From Halichoerus grypus (lineage: Eukaryota > Chordata > Mammalia > Carnivora > Phocidae): 64,000 nt of DNA. The stretch's first letter is position 1; every line of letters begins with the position of its first letter. Below the pieces are notes generated by a model that was not told where the DNA came from, made no database searches, and saw only the letters and a program-made list of their open reading frames with translations. Positions 1 through 12,163 of the stretch are shown piece after piece. Location of the stretch: contig NC_135721.1 in the NCBI RefSeq assembly GCF_964656455.1, forward strand, positions 47,623,530 through 47,687,529, given 5' to 3'. Position numbers and translations under genes: made by a program.

Positions 1-41
1 CTTTTTTTTTTTAAATCTCTACATTTTTATCTTGGTCAGTG

Positions 42-450
42 CTTCTCAGCCATGGCTACATTCTAACCACCAGGGGAGCTTTTAAAAATACAGGTCTAGG
101 GGCGCCTGGGTGGCTCAGTCAGTTAAGGGTCTGCCTTCAGCTCAGGTCATGATCCTGGGGGTCCTGGGATCCAGCCCCGCCACAGGCTCCCTGCTCAGCA
201 GGGAGTCTGCTTCTCCCTCTCCCTCTGCCACTCCCCTGCTTGTGTTCTCTCTCTCTCTCTCTCTCTGTCAAATAAATAAAATCTCTTAAAAAAATAAATA
301 AAAATAAAATAAATTTAAAAAAATACAGGTGTCCAGGTCTTACCTGCAGAGATTCTGATTTAAATTTGGAGTGAAGCCCAAACATTGGTAATTCTAAATA
401 AATACCCCCAGTGATTCTAAAGCTCAAGGGGCATGGAGAACCATTGCTTT
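42..450 (+). mobile_element. MER5-like hAT non-autonomous DNA transposon, split by a SINE
   Basis: The sequence flanking the SINE at 97-318 reads as one old element. It starts near 'gcttctcagccatggctaca', passes 'gattctgatttaaatttgga' and ends in 'ggagaaccattg', close to the MER5-type terminal inverted repeat 'gagaaccactg'. The SINE sits in the middle and its duplication restores the element. Subfamily was not determined. Confidence 0.65.
97..318 (+). mobile_element. Carnivore tRNA-Lys SINE (SINEC), with TSD
   Basis: The tRNA-related head 'ggcgcctgggtggctcagtc', a CT-rich body and an A/T-rich tail are all present. The 12-bp target-site duplication 'aaaaatacaggt' lies at 84-95 and 319-330. 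It inserted into the MER5-like element. Confidence 0.95.
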
Positions 451-664
451 TGCATATTTACAATTTTATCAAAAGATAAATTATAAAATATTTTATATAA
501 GATAAAATATAAAAATATTTAAGTCTTTGACTCATCTGGAATTTATACTAAGGTAAAGTGTGAAGTGAAAGCCAACCTCATTTTTTTTTCTAGATTGGCT
601 ATTTAATTATTCCAATACCATTTAGTGAATGTAATCTACCAAAACATACTTCAGAAGAAAAATT

Positions 665-862
665 CCTGCCCCTACCACTTAGTATTTGGGTGATTTCAGG
701 CAATTATTCAAACTCTCTATACCTCAGTTTCTTCATCTGTACAATAGGAGTAATAATAACACCTCATAGAATTGTTTTGAGGATTAAAAAGGCTTATAAA
801 GTCCTTAGAACAGTTACCTGGACCTTAGTAAAATAGTGTATTAATATTTGCTGCTATTATTT
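665..862 (+). mobile_element. MIR SINE relic
   Basis: MIR core is recognisable: 'cctcagtttcttcatctgta', then 'aataataacacctcatagaa', 'gttttgaggattaaa' and 'cttagaacagtta' in the expected order. Confidence 0.8.
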
Positions 863-911
863 GTTTCCATTCAACAAATAAACACATGCAGAGCCAAGAG
901 AGATGATGGAA

Positions 912-946
<35 letters not shown>

Positions 947-958
947 GTATATATATGT
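912..958. repeat. (AT)n microsatellite, palindromic
   Basis: Alternating AT with one TAC and one GTA interruption placed almost symmetrically, so the tract can fold back on itself. Confidence 0.9.
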
Positions 959-959
959 T

Positions 960-2090
960 TAGGCTAAATAAAAAGAGGATATAAAAATTAACTCATCTAG
1001 ATTAAATCTCTGTATGCATTGAACAAGCACTGCAAAGAAATGCACTAACGTGTTAGCAGTGGTTATATTTAGGGACCTCGGGAGATCACGAATCCTTTTT
1101 CATTCTTCCTTAGCCTTTCTTATATTTTTCAAATCGCCTACAGTGAGCAGGTATTGCTTATACTCAGGGATGGGGCGGTGGCAAAGGAGGTTTTAAAAAA
1201 TTGCTAAGTATGGTTGGCTGCTCCGGATTCCATCCCCCAGCACATATGTTGCCCTGCCCAGCGTGGGTCAAAGAGCCTGTTCTCTATGTTGCATCCATGT
1301 CATGGAGAGCTTTCTAGGGGGTGATGGCCCAGATTAGAACTCTGCCTCCAGGCTGGTATGAAGAGCATTTTCTGGGTTATTCTAATTCAGCCCTTGCCTC
1401 CAGTCTGCATTGTGCTAGCACTTTATCAACCAGGTCAGAAAGACCTTATCAAAAGCCTTGCAAAAGCCTGCATTTGTTCAGTCAACAGATATGGATTAAG
1501 TCCCTATTATGATTAGGACTGTGTCTATTTCCTTAATAGATATCTTATTATAGATATAATATTAAGGAACAAAAAAGGTCAAGCTGACATATTTTGTTTT
1601 TAAAAATCTCAGGCTGTATGCCAGTGATTGTTGCTTTTCCAAAGTCCTCTAAACTTTACTACTACTACTACTTATTTTAAATAATCTAGTCTAGAACCCT
1701 GTGTAGGACTGAAGCCAAATTCGGCCAGCAGTATTTGAGCAAGCAGCATTCTTCCCCCTTGAACATCCAAATGACTTATTTAACCCTCTTCCTCCACGAC
1801 TTCTCTCATTGCCCTAAAATAACTCAAAGAGCATCACTGGGGCCATCCCTCTATCCTGCAAACCTCCCAGAAACTGGGGTATAATGCCTTTGCACCCAGA
1901 GTCTAAGACACAAAAAGAGCAGGAAAATCCTAGAAACTTGTCCCTTGTCTTTGGCACTAGTATGGAAGAAAGGGTCAAGGGGACTCCCGACACTTTTAAA
2001 GTGCTAGAGAAAATTTCTCCCACCTCACTCAAATTCTTTACAAGTATCAACTTCCGAATGTCATCAAAAATACTTACCCTTAAAAAAAAA
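960..2090. other. Unassigned single-copy sequence
   Basis: I see no gene or recognisable repeat here. Short open frames at 1321-1512 (+) and 1814-2126 (both strands) show no protein family signal. The A-run at 2082-2093 became the target of the SINE pair that follows. Confidence 0.5.
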
Positions 2091-2096
2091 AAATCT

Positions 2097-2290
2097 GGGG
2101 GGGCGCCTGGATGGCTCAGTCATTAAGCGTATGCCTTCGGCTCAGGTCATGATCCCAGGGTCCTGGGATCAAGCCCCACATCAGGATCCCTGCTCCATGG
2201 GAAGCCTGCTTCTCCCTCTCCCACTCCCCCTGCTTGTGTTCCCTCTCTCACTGTGTCTCTCTCTGTCAAATAAATAAATAAAATCTTTAA
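2097..2290 (+). mobile_element. Carnivore SINE, first of a tandem pair
   Basis: Young SINEC copy with the 'cagtcattaagcg' head variant. The target 'aaaaaaaaatctgggg' is repeated after the tail, and the next SINE starts there directly. Confidence 0.93.
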
Positions 2291-2303
2291 AAAAAAAAAT
2301 CTG

Positions 2304-2466
2304 GGGGTGCCTGGGTGGCTCAGTCGGTTAAGCGTCTGCCTTCAGTTCAGGTCATGATCCCAGGGTCCTGGGATGGAACCCCCTCATCGGGCTCTCTGTT
2401 CAGCGGGGAGTCTGCTTCTCCTTCTCCCTCTGTGCGCTCACTCTCTCTCTCAAATAAATAAATCTT
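2304..2466 (+). mobile_element. Carnivore SINE, second of a tandem pair
   Basis: Head 'gggtgcctgggtggctcagt' follows the first copy after a short A-rich spacer. The tail '(caaataaataaat)cttctttt' is followed by 'aaaatctg', a third copy of the pre-insertion motif. Two insertions used the same A-rich target. Confidence 0.92.
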
Positions 2467-2474
2467 CTTTTAAA

Positions 2475-2885
2475 ATCTGAAAACAAAATCAGATCCATTC
2501 TTTCCTAATGCACAAAGGACCGCTATAAGCTGACAGATGACAAATCAATACTTAAGAGAGCTGAATGGTGAGCAGCAGGCTGCACAAACTGGATATGGTA
2601 AGTGGCAACTATAGGAAAGTACTTTCTGTTTTAGAATTTAGAAGGGAAGTAGGTAATATGACCCAAAGTTCTTTTTACAAGCGGTCCAGAGACATTTTAA
2701 ATAATGCTATCTTTAATGTGGTGTCTCATTGCCAGCCCCCTTCCCAGGCTCTCTGCTTCACTAGGTCTGGGGTGCAAAACATCTGACGGCTAAGAAACGG
2801 AAAGGAAAGGGTGAGAGGCACTCTTGTGGGAGGGCCTGATGCTTCCATCACTCACTGCAGAAAAAGCAAAAGGGAAAAGCGTAAC
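2475..2885. other. Unassigned single-copy sequence
   Basis: No repeat or gene recognised. An open frame at 2565-2786 (+) has no recognisable domain. Confidence 0.45.
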
Positions 2886-2889
2886 AACA

Positions 2890-3110
2890 CCATCTAACAT
2901 TTGTGGATGGTTCCACTGTGCTCTCTTTTTATGCGCATCGCTTCATTTAGTCTTCCATGAAGCCGAGGAGGTGGGTGTCAGCACAGTCGTCACCGTAAAC
3001 AACAGCTCCACCACCATCAGCATCATCTGCTAGCAGACGAGGACACTGATGCGCACAGATAGTCATTGAAAAAGCCAAGATTTGGACCCAAGAGTTTTGG
3101 CTCCTCCGTT
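2890..3110 (-). mobile_element. MIR SINE relic
   Basis: Antisense MIR signature: 'catcgcttcatttagtcttc', 'gaagccgaggaggtgg', a trinucleotide-rich middle, then 'agatttggacccaaga' in place of the MIR 'gatttgaaccca'. Confidence 0.65.
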
Positions 3111-3384
3111 GGCATGCTTCACCCCACACTACAGACCTCAGTTGGCCATCCCTCACTAGAGCAGATGTTCGGTCATCTTTCCCCCACAACCGCTCAGAAA
3201 TGCCTTCTGGACAGTCATTCACACTGGACCACTGATCAACGGGACCCCTCTGGCACCCACCGCCTGCCCTGCGGCTAGAGACCCCAACCCCATGAGCACG
3301 CGGGAATCCAGAGGAAAAACCCTCCCAGGCTGAGTGCGCTGTCTTGGCAGACTGGGAACAAAGCCACACAATCAACCCCACAAG

Positions 3385-3482
3385 CATTTTACATGCGTTA
3401 TCTCTAATCCCCAACATCCTGCGAGGTAGATTTTTATCATTTCCCTTACTTTATAGATGAAGAGAGTATCGCTCAGAAAGTG
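3385..3482 (-). mobile_element. MIR SINE relic (partial)
   Basis: Antisense MIR: 'cattttacatgcgttatctc', 'atcctgcgaggtaga' and 'ctttatagatgaagag' are in the expected order. Confidence 0.65.
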
Positions 3483-3704
3483 TTAAGTGCATGGAAAGCA
3501 TTATCATGCCTTGGGTGTCCCCCTCCTAGGCATTTAGCACCACCTGCCACCCAGGGAGCCACGCGCCACGCGCCACGCTGGCCCTCGGGGGAGGGGAGCC
3601 TCTCCCCCTCCCGCATTTGTCCCACGGGGTGATGGGACGGCTCTAAAGGAGCATCCACTTCCGCCCAGCCACACCGAATTACCTCAGCCTCACAGTGTGG
3701 TGCA

Positions 3705-3890
3705 AATGAGTGTTTCTGAGGTTTGAGTCCTGGTTTTGCGATTTGCAGGCTGCAGGACCCTGGTACGTCCCTTAACCTCTCTGAGGTCAGTTTCCTCATC
3801 TCTAGAATGGGGATTAGAAGTAGCACTAATTTCTAGAGCTGTTGTGAGAACTAAACAAAGGAATGCACCTGAAGTGAGCACTGAAGAAAT
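3705..3890 (+). mobile_element. MIR SINE relic
   Basis: Sense MIR: 'gtttgagtcctggttttg', 'cccttaacctctctgagg', 'gtttcctcatctctagaatg', 'ttgtgagaactaaacaaa'. Confidence 0.8.
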
Positions 3891-3894
3891 GGGA

Positions 3895-4450
3895 AATCCA
3901 TTTCATTGCCCCCACTCCCACCGACCCCTTTTGCCACCTCTGGCCATGTTCCCACCCCCCAGGCAGGGTAGGACTTCAGAGGCACTTCTCCCTCCAGCAA
4001 GCTTGGGGCAGTTTACAGTGGCTGCAGCCCTTTATTTTGGGTGCTCACTGCGCTTCCTAGGGTGGACTAGGGCCCAACACTCATCCATGCTTCAAATCTG
4101 AGCTTCTAGGAGTCCCCTGGGGATCTGCTGGGGGCAGGGTAGGGGAAATGGGTGTGGTGAGCAAGGGTGGCAATGAGGAACAATTTCTTTTGAAGAGAGC
4201 TTCATGACTTTTTGCTTGTTTTATTTTTAACTTGAAAACCACTGACTTGCAACATCATTTCTGTGAAAGAGAATGTGCTTTAAGTTCCAGACCACACACT
4301 TAGGACACAACCTGTTCCTTCCGCAAGTAACAATACCATAATCAATGAGCCAGGGTCCAAATGCTGCAAGGGGCATTGACACAGGACCTGGCCTCTCAAT
4401 CCAGACATCAAAAGCATTCCAAGTTCAAGAGTAGCTAATATTATGGCTTC
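3895..4450. other. Unassigned single-copy sequence
   Basis: Moderate GC and no repeat or gene recognised. Open frames here start inside or cross the MIR upstream. Confidence 0.45.
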
Positions 4451-4454
4451 TTTC

Positions 4455-4605
4455 CCCCTCTCTTAACTAAATGCATCTATTCATTGGACAAGGATTCAAC
4501 CAGCCCCTGCTACGAGCCGGCAGCAGAGGTCAGTGCTGGGGATGCTGAGATAAACAAGCCCTGGGCCCAGCCTTCCAGGAGCAATTAGCCACATGAGAGA
4601 AATGG
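4455..4605 (-). mobile_element. L2 LINE 3'-end relic
   Basis: Antisense L2 tail pattern: 'tattcattggacaaggattc', 'cagcccctgctacgagcc', 'tgctggggatgctgagataa'. This matches the reverse of the L2 end (reverse of CCCCAGC..AATAAATATTTG). Confidence 0.6.
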
Positions 4606-5139
4606 ATAGGGAAGCTAGGAGTTCTCTCAAATGGGGCAGGAACTCAAAGACACAGACGGGGCCTCCAAGGAGAATGGCCAAACTTTGTGGGGAAAGGAAC
4701 GCTGGGCTGAGACTCAAAAGATGAGTAGAAGGTCCTGGGAGTGGGGTGATTCTAAAGCATGGAGCACAGTATAGCAAGATAGGAAGGCCCAGATGCCACA
4801 CAGGTCCACGGACACCTGCCACTCTAACTTCCTCTCCAGACTGAAAGTGCCATGCCCACAAGCCCCTCAACTGGCCAACTGTGATAGCTGGTCTTCAACA
4901 AGATCAGATAGGTATGCACCTGACCCAAAGGCTCAGGCTGGCCGGAGTGTCCTGTGAGGTATTCACTATAGGTGACATTAATTAAATCAGCCAGTCGCCC
5001 TGGCTCCCTCTGCAATTTCAAAAAGAAGAATAGCAAGTATTTGGCCAGTAAGCGAACAGAGTCGAGTTCAGAAAAGCAAGACACCACACCAGATTAGGCA
5101 TGGCAAGCTAGCGCTGCCCCTGCTCCTGCCCAAACTTTG

Positions 5140-5660
5140 AGTTCCATTTCAAGTCTGTTCTGCATAATAAATCATCCCCCCCAACCTAGTGGCTTATTGT
5201 AACCATCATCATTTTATCTCACAATTTTCATGAGGCAGGAATCTGGGAAGGGCTCAACTGAGTGGTTCTGGCTCAAAGTGTCTCCAGCAGTTGTAGTCAG
5301 GTCAAGAAGAGGTAGAACAGCAAGGAGCTGGATGACCCAGGGACTGGCTGGGCACCTGGCTCTCTTTATATCACCTCAGAATATCTCTATGGTGTCTCTC
5401 CGCATGAGCTAGTTTGGGCTTCCCCACATCATGGCAGCTCCAGGGCAGTCAGCTGTTTACACGGCCACTGAAGGAGTCAAGAGGGAGATTTCCGGAAGCT
5501 GAATCACCTTTTATGACCTAGCCTCAGAAGTCCCCTAGTGTTACTGTCACATTCTCTCTTGATTGAACGTGTCACAAAAGCCCAACCCATTTTCAAGCCC
5601 CCTACCTAATGGAAGGAATATAGAAAAAGGTTGTCAACATATGTTGGAATTTCCACACAG
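5140..5660. mobile_element. Ancient LTR-like repeat (MLT/ERVL-MaLR type?)
   Basis: 'ctgcataataaatcatcccc', 'acctagtggcttattgta' and 'tatctcacaattttcatgagg' resemble a common LTR-type opening (roughly TAACAAATTACCACAAACTT, GTGGCTTAAAAC). The family name is from memory and uncertain. Confidence 0.4.
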
Positions 5661-5690
5661 GCTCAGCTCAGCCTTACAGTGAAACTCCAT

Positions 5691-5889
5691 TTTTTTTTTT
5701 TTCAAGATTTTGTTTATTTATTTGACCGAGAGAGAGAGAGCACAAGTAGGCAGAGAGGCAGGCAGAGGGAGAGGGAGAAGCAGGCTTTCCGCTGAGCAGG
5801 GAGCCTGGTGCGGGGCTCGATCCCAGGACTCTGGGATTATGACCTGAGCTGAAGGCAGTCACTTAACCGACTGAGCCACCCAGGCGCCC
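5691..5889 (-). mobile_element. Carnivore SINE, with TSD
   Basis: Poly-T start, 'ttatttatttgaccgagaga' body and terminal 'tgagccacccaggcgccc'. The 15-bp duplication beginning 'tgaaactccattt' lies at 5680-5694 and 5890-5904. Confidence 0.95.
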
Positions 5890-5904
5890 TGAAACTCCAT
5901 TTTC

Positions 5905-6870
5905 CTCAGGGATTCAGGTTAAGGTTAACATTGGCTCTCTGTTCCTTGCACATTAGACAGTTACAGTTAGCTGAGCAGGGCTGAAGCATAAAGTATGAGG
6001 GGAGCCCAGGGAAGGGTAAGTCTGGAGAAACAGGCAAGGGTCTTTCATGTCAGACTAGGGACTGGACTTTTTCCTACAGGTGTCTACCCTTCCTTGCAGG
6101 ACGAACGAGGACAGGTATGAATGACTTTTGTAAGTAGGTGGCCTCTAGAGCAGAGATTGAAAACTGGCAGTCCACGGCAGAAGACACCCCATGCAATATT
6201 CCTTAGATCGGGATATTTCTTACAAAAAGTCAGCATTTCCAGCTTCTCTTGAGGAATTAGAAAATCTAACCGCAGTGGGCTCTCCGTACACAGCCAAAGA
6301 GCAGGAAAGAAAATAGCATCTGTCCTCCAAATGGGGTGTGTGCTCCCCGTTAGCCATGCTGCCCCCATTTCCGATTGCATCACACTTGTCTTGTTTCATT
6401 CCTTATGTTATCTTCCTTGAGGCTGTGACCTCTGATTTCAGGTTTCCCATAGGCAATAGCTTTTATGGCTCCAGACTAATAAATCCCCCTCTTATTTAAC
6501 ACTTGGCCATGGAATGCAGACATAATCCCTCTTCATTTAAAGTATAATGTACTTAGACTTTGTAAACACTATATGTACCCATGTGCCTTCAACCATTTTT
6601 AAAGAGAAACTTTGTGCTTGGGATCATCTCCCTTGCTGAATTGGATTTGGTCGATTTGTTTAGAACAAATAGGAACCATTACAGCCCCCACAAAGTGTAA
6701 ATCAGGTACAAGGTGACATTCCTGCAGGAGAAGTTGCCTCAGCTGCCCTGGTGAGTCAGCATCTTGGCCTGGTGGCGGGCCCATTAGCCCATTGATGAGT
6801 ACAGCCAATCAGAGCATGGAAATGCCCTGCTTAGGTGTAAATCACCCAGTGATGTGTGACCTCACCTCAC
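5905..6870. other. Unassigned sequence, possible L2 shadow
   Basis: Mostly unrecognised. 'tcagactagggactggactt' near 6050 is only weakly L2-like. No gene recognised. Confidence 0.4.
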
Positions 6871-6879
6871 ACATCACAG

Positions 6880-7005
6880 GAAGTGGCTCGTCATACTCCT
6901 TCTCCACTCTAGAAATCCTACCCTTTCCTCAAGCCCCAAATCCAGTCCCAACTCCTTCTGAAAGCCTTCCCAGATTACTCTTGTTGGGATAGCCTCTGTG
7001 GCTGG
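6880..7005 (+). mobile_element. L2 LINE relic (partial)
   Basis: 'caactccttctgaaagccttcccagattac' region (6949-6975) matches the L2 3'-region phrase for '..aggaagccttccctgatta'. Confidence 0.45.
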
Positions 7006-7009
7006 CTTT

Positions 7010-7800
7010 GTGTCTGTGTTTCCAAGTTCCTTCATCTCAGCCCCGCCATCACAATGTCTCACCTTCAATCAGACTCCCTTTTGGCATCGAGCCTGCCTGG
7101 ATCACCTAGCCTGCAAGTTTAGTTTGTCTGGCAGCCTGCTGCTCTGCTCTAGCTTCTCTGGCTGAATCCATCCTCCTGAAGCCTGTTCCTCCCCACAGGC
7201 TAGTTCTAGAGCTAGCACTGCACACTTTTCCCACCTGTTCCTCCAGAAATGCCTATTCCTGTGTCTTCCAGAGACATCAAAACCAGTGAGAGGGTGAGAA
7301 AATGAAAAGACCAGGAGAACAGAATCTTGGGAGACAAAGAAATGGCCAGAAGAAACTCCAGCCACAGGCTGGTTGATGTCATCATTCAAAATTAAAAATG
7401 AACCACTGGCAACACATGGGCACATGAGTGGCCACTATTAATCCATACCTGTGCTTCTGTTCAGGCTGTGTCCTTAGATTTGAGAAGAAGAGCTTTCCTG
7501 AAGGAAGAGTTCAACGTGAGAAGGGGGACTATCTGAGGAAGCAAGTAGGGGAAACACCACTATTAGGAATAAAGAGAAGAGCAAGAGGACAATGGGGTTC
7601 TCAGAACTGTTCATGAAAGGGGGTCATGAGGGTGAGAGAGACTGGATGCTTTTTGCTGATTAGCAACTGTCAATAGGCAGGACTGAATAAAATAGCCAGA
7701 CCCAAACATTTAAAAGTCAGACACTATTGTAATTTAGAGTGTAGGATGGGCAGCAACCAGAGCTCACGCAATAGAAAACTTCATGCTTGGAGTGAAATAG
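7010..7800. other. Unassigned single-copy sequence
   Basis: No gene or repeat recognised. Open frames at 7102-7425 (-) and 7428-7616 (+) have no domain signal. Confidence 0.45.
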
Positions 7801-7807
7801 TCAGATA

Positions 7808-8005
7808 GGTGCACCTGGGTGGCTCACTAGGTTGGGCGTCTGGCTTCAGCTCAGGTCACGATCCCGGGGTCCTGGGATCGAGTCCCACATCGGGCTCCCT
7901 GCTCACCAGGGAATCTGCCTCTCCCTCTCTCTCTGCCCCCGCCCCCGCTCATGCTCTCTCCCTCTCTCTCTCAAATAAATAAATAAAATCTTTAAAATAA
8001 AATAA
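7808..8005 (+). mobile_element. Carnivore SINE
   Basis: Head 'gtgcacctgggtggctcact', core 'gatcccggggtcctgggatc' and tail 'caaataaataaataaaatct'. A duplication of about 6 bp ('agata') is only weakly visible. Confidence 0.93.
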
Positions 8006-8204
8006 AATAGATAACTTAAATGCTGCAAAAAATGACAAAGAGTTTACTCATGTGTCTAATACATAATAAACATTGAATACTATCACAGGCATGATTGAGA
8101 TTATATAGACAATATGCCCAGTGAGATCAGATTAGATAACATCCTACATGATGGTTAAATGCTGCCCATCTATTGTCATACATCTGTGCATTAGATGACC
8201 CTGA

Positions 8205-8295
8205 CACCTACTAAGGGCCTGCTATGAGCCAGATGCTGGGGATGCAGGGATGAGCAAGAAAGACACGGTCCCTGACTTCATGATAATTATGCTTT
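8205..8295 (-). mobile_element. L2 LINE 3'-end relic (partial)
   Basis: 'gggcctgctatgagccagat', 'gctggggatgcagggatg' and 'ggtccctgacttcatg' give the antisense L2 end. Confidence 0.65.
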
Positions 8296-8639
8296 AGGAT
8301 TAGTTATCTTCAGCTGGAGGCAGTAACAACTATATCCTCAAGGGACATGTGGACATAGGGGGACACTCTTGGTTGCACATTGACCAAGGACCTCACTGGC
8401 ATTTACCTGGAGGGGACCAGAGATGCTAACCTGCTACACTGTGCGTACTCCGACTGAAGGCCAACAGCACCCCCATCGGGAAATACTGGTTGTACAAGAG
8501 ATGACACATCATTTTTAGAGGCAGATTTTTTTCAAAATAACAAGAGCAAGAACATAATGTTTATTTTCAAAGTATACATTTTTCAAATTCCTTCACAGTG
8601 TTCCTATTTAAATCTCACTGAATGCTTGTCTTCTAAGTG

Positions 8640-8800
8640 ACACACTTTGGAAAGCACTACTAGGTTTGAATCCCAACTCTAACCAGTTACTAGTTTAGAC
8701 TATGATAAAGCTACTTAATGTCTCTGAGCTTCCTAACATGAAGTAAATAATAGCTAACTCATTGAGGTATTGTTGGGTTTTTGAGAGGATGAAAGGCAGT
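8640..8800 (+). mobile_element. MIR SINE relic
   Basis: 'aggtttgaatcccaactcta', 'gctacttaatgtctctgag' and 'attgttgggtttttgagagg' appear in sense MIR order. Diverged. Confidence 0.65.
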
Positions 8801-8804
8801 GATG

Positions 8805-10590
8805 TCTATAAATTGCCTGGAAATCTAGATGTTAAAAAGAGGTGGCCAGTATAGACAATGTAGCCGAAGCAGTTTGGGTGTGGAAAAGGATGATGTGATG
8901 TATGGAGAAAGAATTGGGGACAGTGGATGGCTCCTTGAAGAATAAGGACACCTGAAGTATGAAAGGGCACAAAGGAATGAGAAGGGGAGAGGAAGACCCA
9001 GCAGGTGAGGCTGGAGGACAAAGGGGGGAAATGATCCAGGCCAGAAGACACACCTGGAAGATGTTCTCCCCAGTCCCTTGCACATCCAAGGAGTGATTCA
9101 TCTCCCACACAGAATCTCCTGAGCAAATAGGTCCCTCCTGATACTCACTCTACTTCTACCCTTCATCTCCTTTGTGTATCCAGTGCCACTCCCAGAGGAG
9201 ACATACAAACCATTCTCTTGGTCTCATGTGGTCCTGCCTCAGATGATTCACCCACAGAACGGCCCACTGGCGGATAAGGCAGTGTCTAAACAAGATCTAA
9301 CTAAGCCCTTTGGCCTAGCCTCTCTTGGCAAGTCATCTCAGGACCCCATCAGTGTTTTGTGAGGTCAGGAGTAGGGACAACAGCAGGAAGTCTAAGCAAA
9401 GAATAGAAGGAGTTTGCTTCTACTCTCTATGGTTTTGCTTATTCATTTGTTTGCTTGACATGTTAACTATCTTGACAAGATTTCTGCAAAGTTCCTTTTG
9501 GCACTTCTATTGGGCAGAAGTCTGTCTCTTAGCCAAATATTTCCCCCAATGACCATGAACACTGTTCTCATGTTCTGGAGGTAACTCGTGTGACAGTTGC
9601 AAAATATAGAGTAGTGCTTTAGGTGTATGGTAGAGAGAGGACGTAGAACCATGGGAAAGACTCTCTGCTTCTTGGCATTTATCCCCAGTAGGCACTGTAG
9701 ACTTCATAAATACTTGTTGGCTCTTCTTGCTTGTTGTAGGAAGTCCTAGTTCTACAGTTCAAGGGTTGGTTTCATGGATACTTTAATAAAAGGAAACATC
9801 CCAGCTGCTGTCCCCTCCCCACTTTGTCTCCTTCCCTAAATAAAAATATTCAGAAACTGGGTAAGAGTTGTCCCATTCTTAGTCTCCCCCATGCTTTCCT
9901 TTCATTCTCTCTACTCTATCCAGGTATTTTTCTGGAGCCAGCTTCTCGCCAAGAAGATGAGTTACAGCTGCCAGTCATGACCAGTGAGGAATACCTCTGT
10001 CTTGTGCTTTTGGATGTCACCAGGCAGATTTTCCTGGTTTGGTTTTGGCATCTGTCCTTAGCCAAATCCTGAGCTCTCCAATTGGTCCCCTTGATCAGGG
10101 TATGTGGGGTAATTAGATTGTGGTGCTGTTTGGTTTGTTTAGGAAGGAAAAAAGTTAAGACGTGCAACTATTCTTTTTTTTCTTTATTCACACTCTAGAG
10201 TTGATGGTGAGGCAACATTACTTATAGAAGGACCTTGGCCTTTCATATTGATGAGGTCTTGCCCCAAACCTATCTTTCTATGCAAAATCTCACCTTCCAT
10301 TTGTACTATGAATTCAATCATCCAAGAGGCAGTAAACACTCTATAGTAAAAGAGTTGTGACAGATTAGTAATGTCTGTCTTAAAAGCAGAATGAGAAGTA
10401 GCAACAGGTATGCCCTGTGTTCGTCATCCTTGGTCTGTAACCAACTATATTATGGAATTGCTTTTCTTATTATTTTTAGGGTCACAGTTCAGTCCATTGT
10501 TTCTCTTCCTGGAACCTAATAATTACCTTTGAAAGAAATCTGTTTTTAGCTGGTAATTATATCCCATATCTTCATGCCACTCAACTTCTT
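8805..10590. other. Unassigned single-copy sequence
   Basis: No gene or repeat recognised in 1.8 kb. Overlapping minus-strand open frames at 8806-9126 in three phases argue against coding. The T-rich antisense reads at 9.4-10.1 kb show no domains. Confidence 0.45.
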
Positions 10591-10594
10591 ATAT

Positions 10595-10735
10595 TCAGTC
10601 AAGAGATATTTATTGAGCCCCAGCTATGTGCCAAATACTATTCTAGGACCCTGACAATGTAGCAGTGAACAAGAAAGACAAGATCCCTGTCCTCATAGAC
10701 ATTATTTCCTAAAACAGGGAAGCAAATAATATATA
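10595..10735 (-). mobile_element. L2 LINE 3'-end relic
   Basis: 'gagatatttattgagcccca', 'gctatgtgccaaatactatt', 'gtagcagtgaacaagaaaga' and 'agatccctgtcctcatagac' follow the antisense L2 consensus closely. Confidence 0.8.
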
Positions 10736-10739
10736 AACA

Positions 10740-12145
10740 ATTACATACATAAGAACATTTCAAGTAACAAGTGCTTGGAGAAATGGAATATACCAATGTC
10801 ATAAAGAGTGACTGGAAGAGGATTTTGCTATTGTTTGTTTTTAAGATGAGAGATACACTATGGCATGCTCATATGACATTGGGAGAATTGCTGCATGGAA
10901 AGAGAAACTGATTATTCAGGAGAGAGAAGGAATAATTATAGGAACTCCTTGGATGTCCCTTTCTTTTCTACACAACCTTCATTCACCAGAGCAGATTAGT
11001 TTTTCTCTCTCCAATTGATCCCTTTGTAGTCTGTGGTCATCAGCTTCTCTCTGCTTTCAGGGCTGTTTTCCATCATATACACTATGTCCACCAGCTTCCC
11101 AAAGAAAGTTATGCATGAGAGCATTATTTGCCCATGTATCAATTATTTTCATATAGGTTTTGGTATTTTTCTACTATCTAGACTCACTTGTGTGTTCTCA
11201 AAGTCAATTTAACTGTCAAGTGTGTTGTCAATAAGGATTGACTTCCTTCTCTTATATTTCTTCAAGAGGATCCATTTTCTTGATCCTTTCTCTCAAATAA
11301 TTCTCTCCATCTGTTTTTGGCAACAACAAAGACAACAGTCAGCAAACTATTATGGTCATATAGTGTAATTCTTCCCCAGCAGAAAGTGAGAGAGAGATTC
11401 CTATAATACCAAATCTCCAAATTTATGGTCAGCTGCTCATTTCTCTTCCATAAATTCCTGACAAAATAAGCAAACATATAGTTCACAAGAGAACTTTGGC
11501 CCTAAATCCCCACTTGAATTTCCTAAATTTTGTGAGCTCAGCCAGGCCATACATGAATCTTTAGACACCTTACCCCAAAGCTCGGACAAACTCCAGACCC
11601 AAACTTAATTCCTGGCCTAAACTTAATCTTGACCCAAGTAAGAGTGTTTTTCTCTAAAATTCTAGAGCAGAGCCAACCAGGGCTCACCCCAAGGCAGAGA
11701 GTTTTTCATTAATCCAGCTACTATAGAGGAAAAGGGCCAAGAGCTAGGAGGTCTCAAAAGAAAGAACCTAAAGAAATATCAACAGGAAAAAGGAACTAAT
11801 GCGGAAAAGCTTTTAATCCCTTATTGATTTTACCACTGTGGCCCAAATGTTTCCTTGGCTTTGACCCATATCAAAGTTTCTCTTTTCTTCTTCTTCTTTC
11901 TCCTCCTCCTGGTCTTCCTTTTCCTCCTCCAGTATGTATGTGAAAAGGTTTGGCAGAAAGGTTCACTGGCTCTTCCTAGAGATTAGAGCACGCTATTAAC
12001 ATAAAGCTGACAGATTGTAATTAAGGACAATCAGATTTCCAACTGTTACTTCTTCAGCAGCTCCTCTCAAAAGCAATTTTCATATATTCTTACTCTTACA
12101 TTCTAGATCAGAGATTGTGACCTGGATCCCTGAGACCTGCACCTC
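10740..12145. other. Unassigned, AT-rich single-copy sequence
   Basis: No gene or confident repeat. It contains a polypyrimidine tract at 11878-11931, annotated separately. Confidence 0.45.
11878..11931. repeat. Polypyrimidine tract (CTT/CCT)n
   Basis: About 54 bases almost purely C and T on the + strand, with CTTCTTCTT and CTCCTCCTCC runs and one GG break near 11911. It could form a triplex. Confidence 0.8.
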
Positions 12146-12163
12146 ACCACAAGGCACTTGTTT

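Noticed and set aside
68..80. CTCF-like word 'ccaccaggggagc'
   Set aside because: It lies inside an old hAT element and departs from the CTCF core at the GGCGC positions; a similar near match at 21582-21594 also lacks one G. Not enough to call.
5674..5862. Short frames of the type 'SQVMIPGSWDRAPHRAPCSAGSLLLPLP' seen here and at many other places
   Set aside because: These are translations of the carnivore SINE in one phase, repeated at every copy; not genes.
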